Assembly: GCA_019614645.1 (NCBI GenBank)
Contig: JABWDB010000002.1
Location: 10,577,501-10,641,500, forward strand
Length of the DNA stretch: 64,000 nt
Origin: Stratiolaelaps scimitus
Taxonomy: Eukaryota; Arthropoda; Arachnida; Mesostigmata; Laelapidae
Reading direction: 5' to 3'
Below, piece by piece: positions 60,856 through 64,000 of the stretch. The stretch's first letter is position 1. Each line of letters begins with the position of its first letter. The notes below the pieces were generated by a model. The model had not been told where the DNA came from. It was given only the letters and a program-made list of their open reading frames with translations, and did no database searches. The translations under genes were made by a program, and so were the position numbers.

Positions 60856-60989
60856 TGGAACGCTGACTGAGCAATCGGTTCGGGTTTTTAGTTTTAGTAG
60901 ACACTAACTAGGCGAACAGGTCAGGCCACGTGTCCATAACGGAGTTTCTCCACAACCTCATAAAAAAAATGGAACGCTGACTGGCAATC
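60854..60989 (+). mobile_element. Second, adjacent retroposed insert (family B) with poly(A) tail and about 22-base target-site duplication
   Basis: AATGGAACGCTGACTG[A]GCAATC at 60854-60876 recurs without the bracketed A at 60968-60989. The roughly 91-base insert begins GGTTCGGG, is unlike family A, and ends CTCATAAAAAA immediately before the second repeat. Confidence 0.65.
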
Positions 60990-63900
60990 ACAGACACACT
61001 ATTGAATGTATGCACAATGAAAATGCTGTGAAACAGTTATGTGCGCAATGATGGTCCCAGCGCCCGAAAACGCCCTATGGTGCCGTGGGCAATTTTTTTC
61101 AAAGTTTACAACTCATAAGCGTGGCGCAGTAATTCAATCGCATCAATCCACTCATTCGGACCGTCAAGCTAAATGTAGCTAGCCGCTGCTGAGCACTGGC
61201 ACACGCTACTATGTACAGTGGTGATTAAATTTTCTGTAGTGCTGCCGCCTGGCGGTAATTTATTCTCGCCTCGGTCGGCAAAAGGAATCGTTTCTTGCTT
61301 CCGTACGCCATTATTCTCATGCAGCAACTCTTCGGTTTATTGTACTCTTCGTTTCGTTTCGGGTTTGTGCGTAAGTAGCCTAGGATACACAGACTTTTGC
61401 CACATCTCCTTTTGCCGGAACGCTCCAACGCTGTAGGCCCATCGTACTGCTACGTCATGAATCAACGCTACACTCTTCCATCTTCTCGTTGACCGGCGAA
61501 AGTTGCCTTAGATTGTATAACACGCTGCGTTCAAACATAGCATATATATATATATATATATATATCGGGTATGTATGTGCATGTTTCTTCTGTTGTTACT
61601 ATTTCTACCCTGTTGTGTGCCTGTACAAGAGTCTCGATCTAGTTCTGCGCCAACTGCTGAGGCTGGTTAATGACGCTACTGACCGGGCTCGTGTACACCC
61701 ATAACACTATCACATATTACAGACTGCGGCAATAGAACAGCGTCACTGGTGTGGAGTCGACGTCCAGCCAGCTACCCCTAGCCAGGTCAGCCGGGCAGGC
61801 ATCTCGAGGCACGTGAAAATATGAAGAAAGCGAGAGAGTTTGAGAGAGACCGAGAGAGAGAGAGAGAGGGGTGCTGTTCTGCTGGCCTTATTCCTTGCCC
61901 TATCCACATCCGCCTACTGTGGCACAATAGATGACTACCCGCTCAGAGCGGTCGGCAAGGCCATACCAGGCCATCCTATCATTGCACAGCACATTCGCGC
62001 GACGGTTGTTCTTCTACCCGCGAAGAACATGTACCCTGCGACGTAACATGAAGATATACTAGGGTAGATTCGCCGGTGTTTGGGCAAATGTGGTATTTTG
62101 TCGTTGTGGTCGACGTCGACGTCGGCGGCGGCAACCCGAGGCGAAGAAGAAGAGGAAGCCGAAAGAAGTAGTGAATCTGCAAGACGCGGAAAACGGGACG
62201 ATGATAGTGGAGTGGAGGAGGAGCTCAAGGGGGTGTCGGGGACCACCAGCCGCTGGCCATCGTTCGTTCCTTGCCCTAAAGAAACGACCGCTACCGTAAC
62301 ACGCCGCGCTGTGACGTTGTACGCCTGTATGCCCATGGCATGCTGGTGCACCGCGCCCAGCACCGAGCATTGGATGAATGCATGGACAAGAGACTGACAG
62401 GAAAGGAAGCCGGAAGTGGACGTAACGTCAGCGGCAGGTCCGAATCTGTGAGTCCGTGAACGGTGGCGGCGGTGGAGATAGAAATGATGACCTAGGAATG
62501 GCTTGCAATGGAGGGCGAGCTGCCATAGTCGAATCACCAGGAAACGTTGCTCGCTCACTGTCTAGCTGGCCCTCTTTGCTGGACAGCCAGCCTAGTGTGC
62601 GGACGCGACTGCGGCCGTTGAGACCGGCACCGTCGCCGCCACGGCTACCGAAGAAAGACTCACAGCAGCAGCAAGAAATGGCGGTTAGCGTTGATGGTGC
62701 TGGTGGTAGTAGAACCGCTGCTGATGTTGTTGTTTATGTCATTTATGGCCAAGCATTAATTCGTGTCGTCATATATTAATAGAGCGAGGGGAATGGGTGA
62801 GGGTTGAATGGGTTGTGTACAGATATCTCTATGGACTTGTTCCCACATCAGTAATCGATGTATGTTATTGTCGTTCCTTGTCATTTTTACCGTTTTGTTT
62901 TACAACACGTAACTGAAGACGTAACGGAATGAGCTGTAAACTCACATGAGTATATATAATACCACACGAAAAATAGAACTCCATTAAATGCATATGTGAT
63001 AGCTTCATTCGAACGCCATTCGTTGGATAGAGGTAGCGTGTGTCGTTTAGTAGACTGTGGTCGCAGAAGGCAAAGAAATAGCGGAATCATGAAACGGTTC
63101 TTAAAATTACGAAGTCAGAAGGAACTATGACATATTGTACAATAGATGGGAGATTGTCACAAGAAACGCCAACAAATTTGCAGTGAGACGTGCCTGAAAT
63201 ATCGATACAATAATTTACCTCAATAACTATGGACTATATTAAAGGAAATGTAGGTTCTGTTTTCTCTCATATAAAATGGGTGTTTTCTGTTTTCGGACAG
63301 GACATCTGGACACATTTAGAACATCCGGGATCTTCCTTATTCTATTTGGGCATTTCAATCTGACATCTTGGTTAAGTATGGCCTTGGTCCTGATAGCTAA
63401 ATATAGCACTTAGAAGGGGTCTTTTCGAATTGGCCCGAATGCTGACCGATGCAAATTGTTCTGTTAGCCGCATTTGTTGTCGACGTTCTAAGAAAAAAAT
63501 GGCTATTATCGATGGCCTACTGAAGCCTACAGGCGCATACTCGAAACGTGCAGCCCATAGCGTGTACTATATACAACTCTTGAGGAGCTCCCTAAATATA
63601 TCGTTGACGCAGTGTCTCTCGAGAAGGCAGTTCCAGGCAGCCAGGATTTGTCTCTTTCGGGCTATTCCTGACGAAGCCAATGACGTTTGTAGGACGGGAA
63701 GGTTATATCGGCCATTCAGTTTGAGGGGCACCTTAAGCCTGTCCGACAGCTACCCACCAAACAGTGAAGTTATCAGAAGTGCAACTAAATTAATAAAGGG
63801 TTAATAGTTGTAACATTGTAATAGTTAGGCTTTAAATACAACCGAGTTGCCAACTGTCTCATGAATAGCATCCCTATCGCTTGTGTTGCTAAGGCAAACG

Positions 63901-64000
63901 TGGAAAATTAACATGTATTGATTGCGTTTATGCCATATTTCTCGCACGGCTGAGGCCCGCTACTGTCCAGGCAAGGGAGAGTCGCTGGTTCAATAAATCT

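Larger units (their letters stand above)
58575..64000. other. Gene-free right end with GC-rich blocks and retroposed inserts
   Basis: GC-rich blocks at 58880-59720 and 62090-62720 contain several overlapping open frames of low complexity. A plus-strand open segment at 59923-60030 follows a good pyrimidine tract, but two frames are open there. Nested retroposed inserts lie at 60759-60989, a (TA)n at about 61540-61565 and a (GA)n at 61851-61870. The last 1 kb shows nothing recognisable. Confidence 0.45.

Noticed and set aside
61119..61175. tRNA-like A-box motif (GTGGCGCAGTAATTC)
   Set aside because: The expected B-box position reads ATTCGGACC, too degenerate; no acceptor-stem pairing.
63430..63804. 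124-codon plus-strand ORF as a transposon fragment
   Set aside because: No reverse-transcriptase, transposase or other motif on either strand.

Overview
This window is eukaryotic nuclear DNA, most likely from an arthropod. The genes are split by GT-AG introns, there are many (TA)n, (GA)n and (TAA)n microsatellites, gene-poor stretches are long, and short retroposed inserts are present. The kinase gene is an arthropod/vertebrate-type Frayed/OSR1/SPAK. The tandem secreted TIL-domain inhibitors would fit a mite or tick, but that lineage guess is weak. There is no sign of a prokaryotic or organellar origin.

Layout. (1) Positions 1-18686, plus strand: the WNK-pathway kinase Frayed (OXSR1/STK39 orthologue). 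Eleven coding exons can be joined with consistent phases. The gene enters from the left edge in an open, Gln/Ala/Gly-rich exon and ends at a TGA at 18686; the first visible intron is 9.2 kb. (2) Positions 18687-25313: tail-to-tail spacer, including the likely frayed 3' UTR. (3) Positions 25314-29932, minus strand: nine-exon mitochondrial-type methionyl-tRNA synthetase (MARS2) with HLGH and KMSKS signatures; the targeting peptide is not obvious. (4) Positions 29933-41204: no gene I can support; AT-rich sequence alternating with GC-rich blocks. (5) Positions 41205-44297, minus strand: two tandem two-exon genes for small secreted ten-cysteine TIL-domain protease inhibitors. Both have a signal-peptide exon, a phase-1 intron and a 182-base terminal exon. 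They had to be assembled by splice logic because each exon is short. (6) Positions 44298-64000: no firm gene. The stretch holds a few candidate orphan exons, two LTR-like TATA/poly(A) modules, tRNA-like SINE fragments, several perfect inverted repeats, and a pair of nested retroposed inserts with target-site duplications.

Function. The four genes are not an operon or an obvious functional cluster. Frayed controls cation-chloride cotransporters downstream of WNK kinases, MARS2 charges mitochondrial tRNA-Met, and the TIL proteins are probably extracellular serine-protease inhibitors. The most useful novel observations are the TIL pair with an alternative signal peptide for one copy, a short retroposon family whose 3' end carries a conserved hairpin, and several long perfect palindromes. 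I found no CRISPR array, rRNA, intact tRNA or convincing viral gene.
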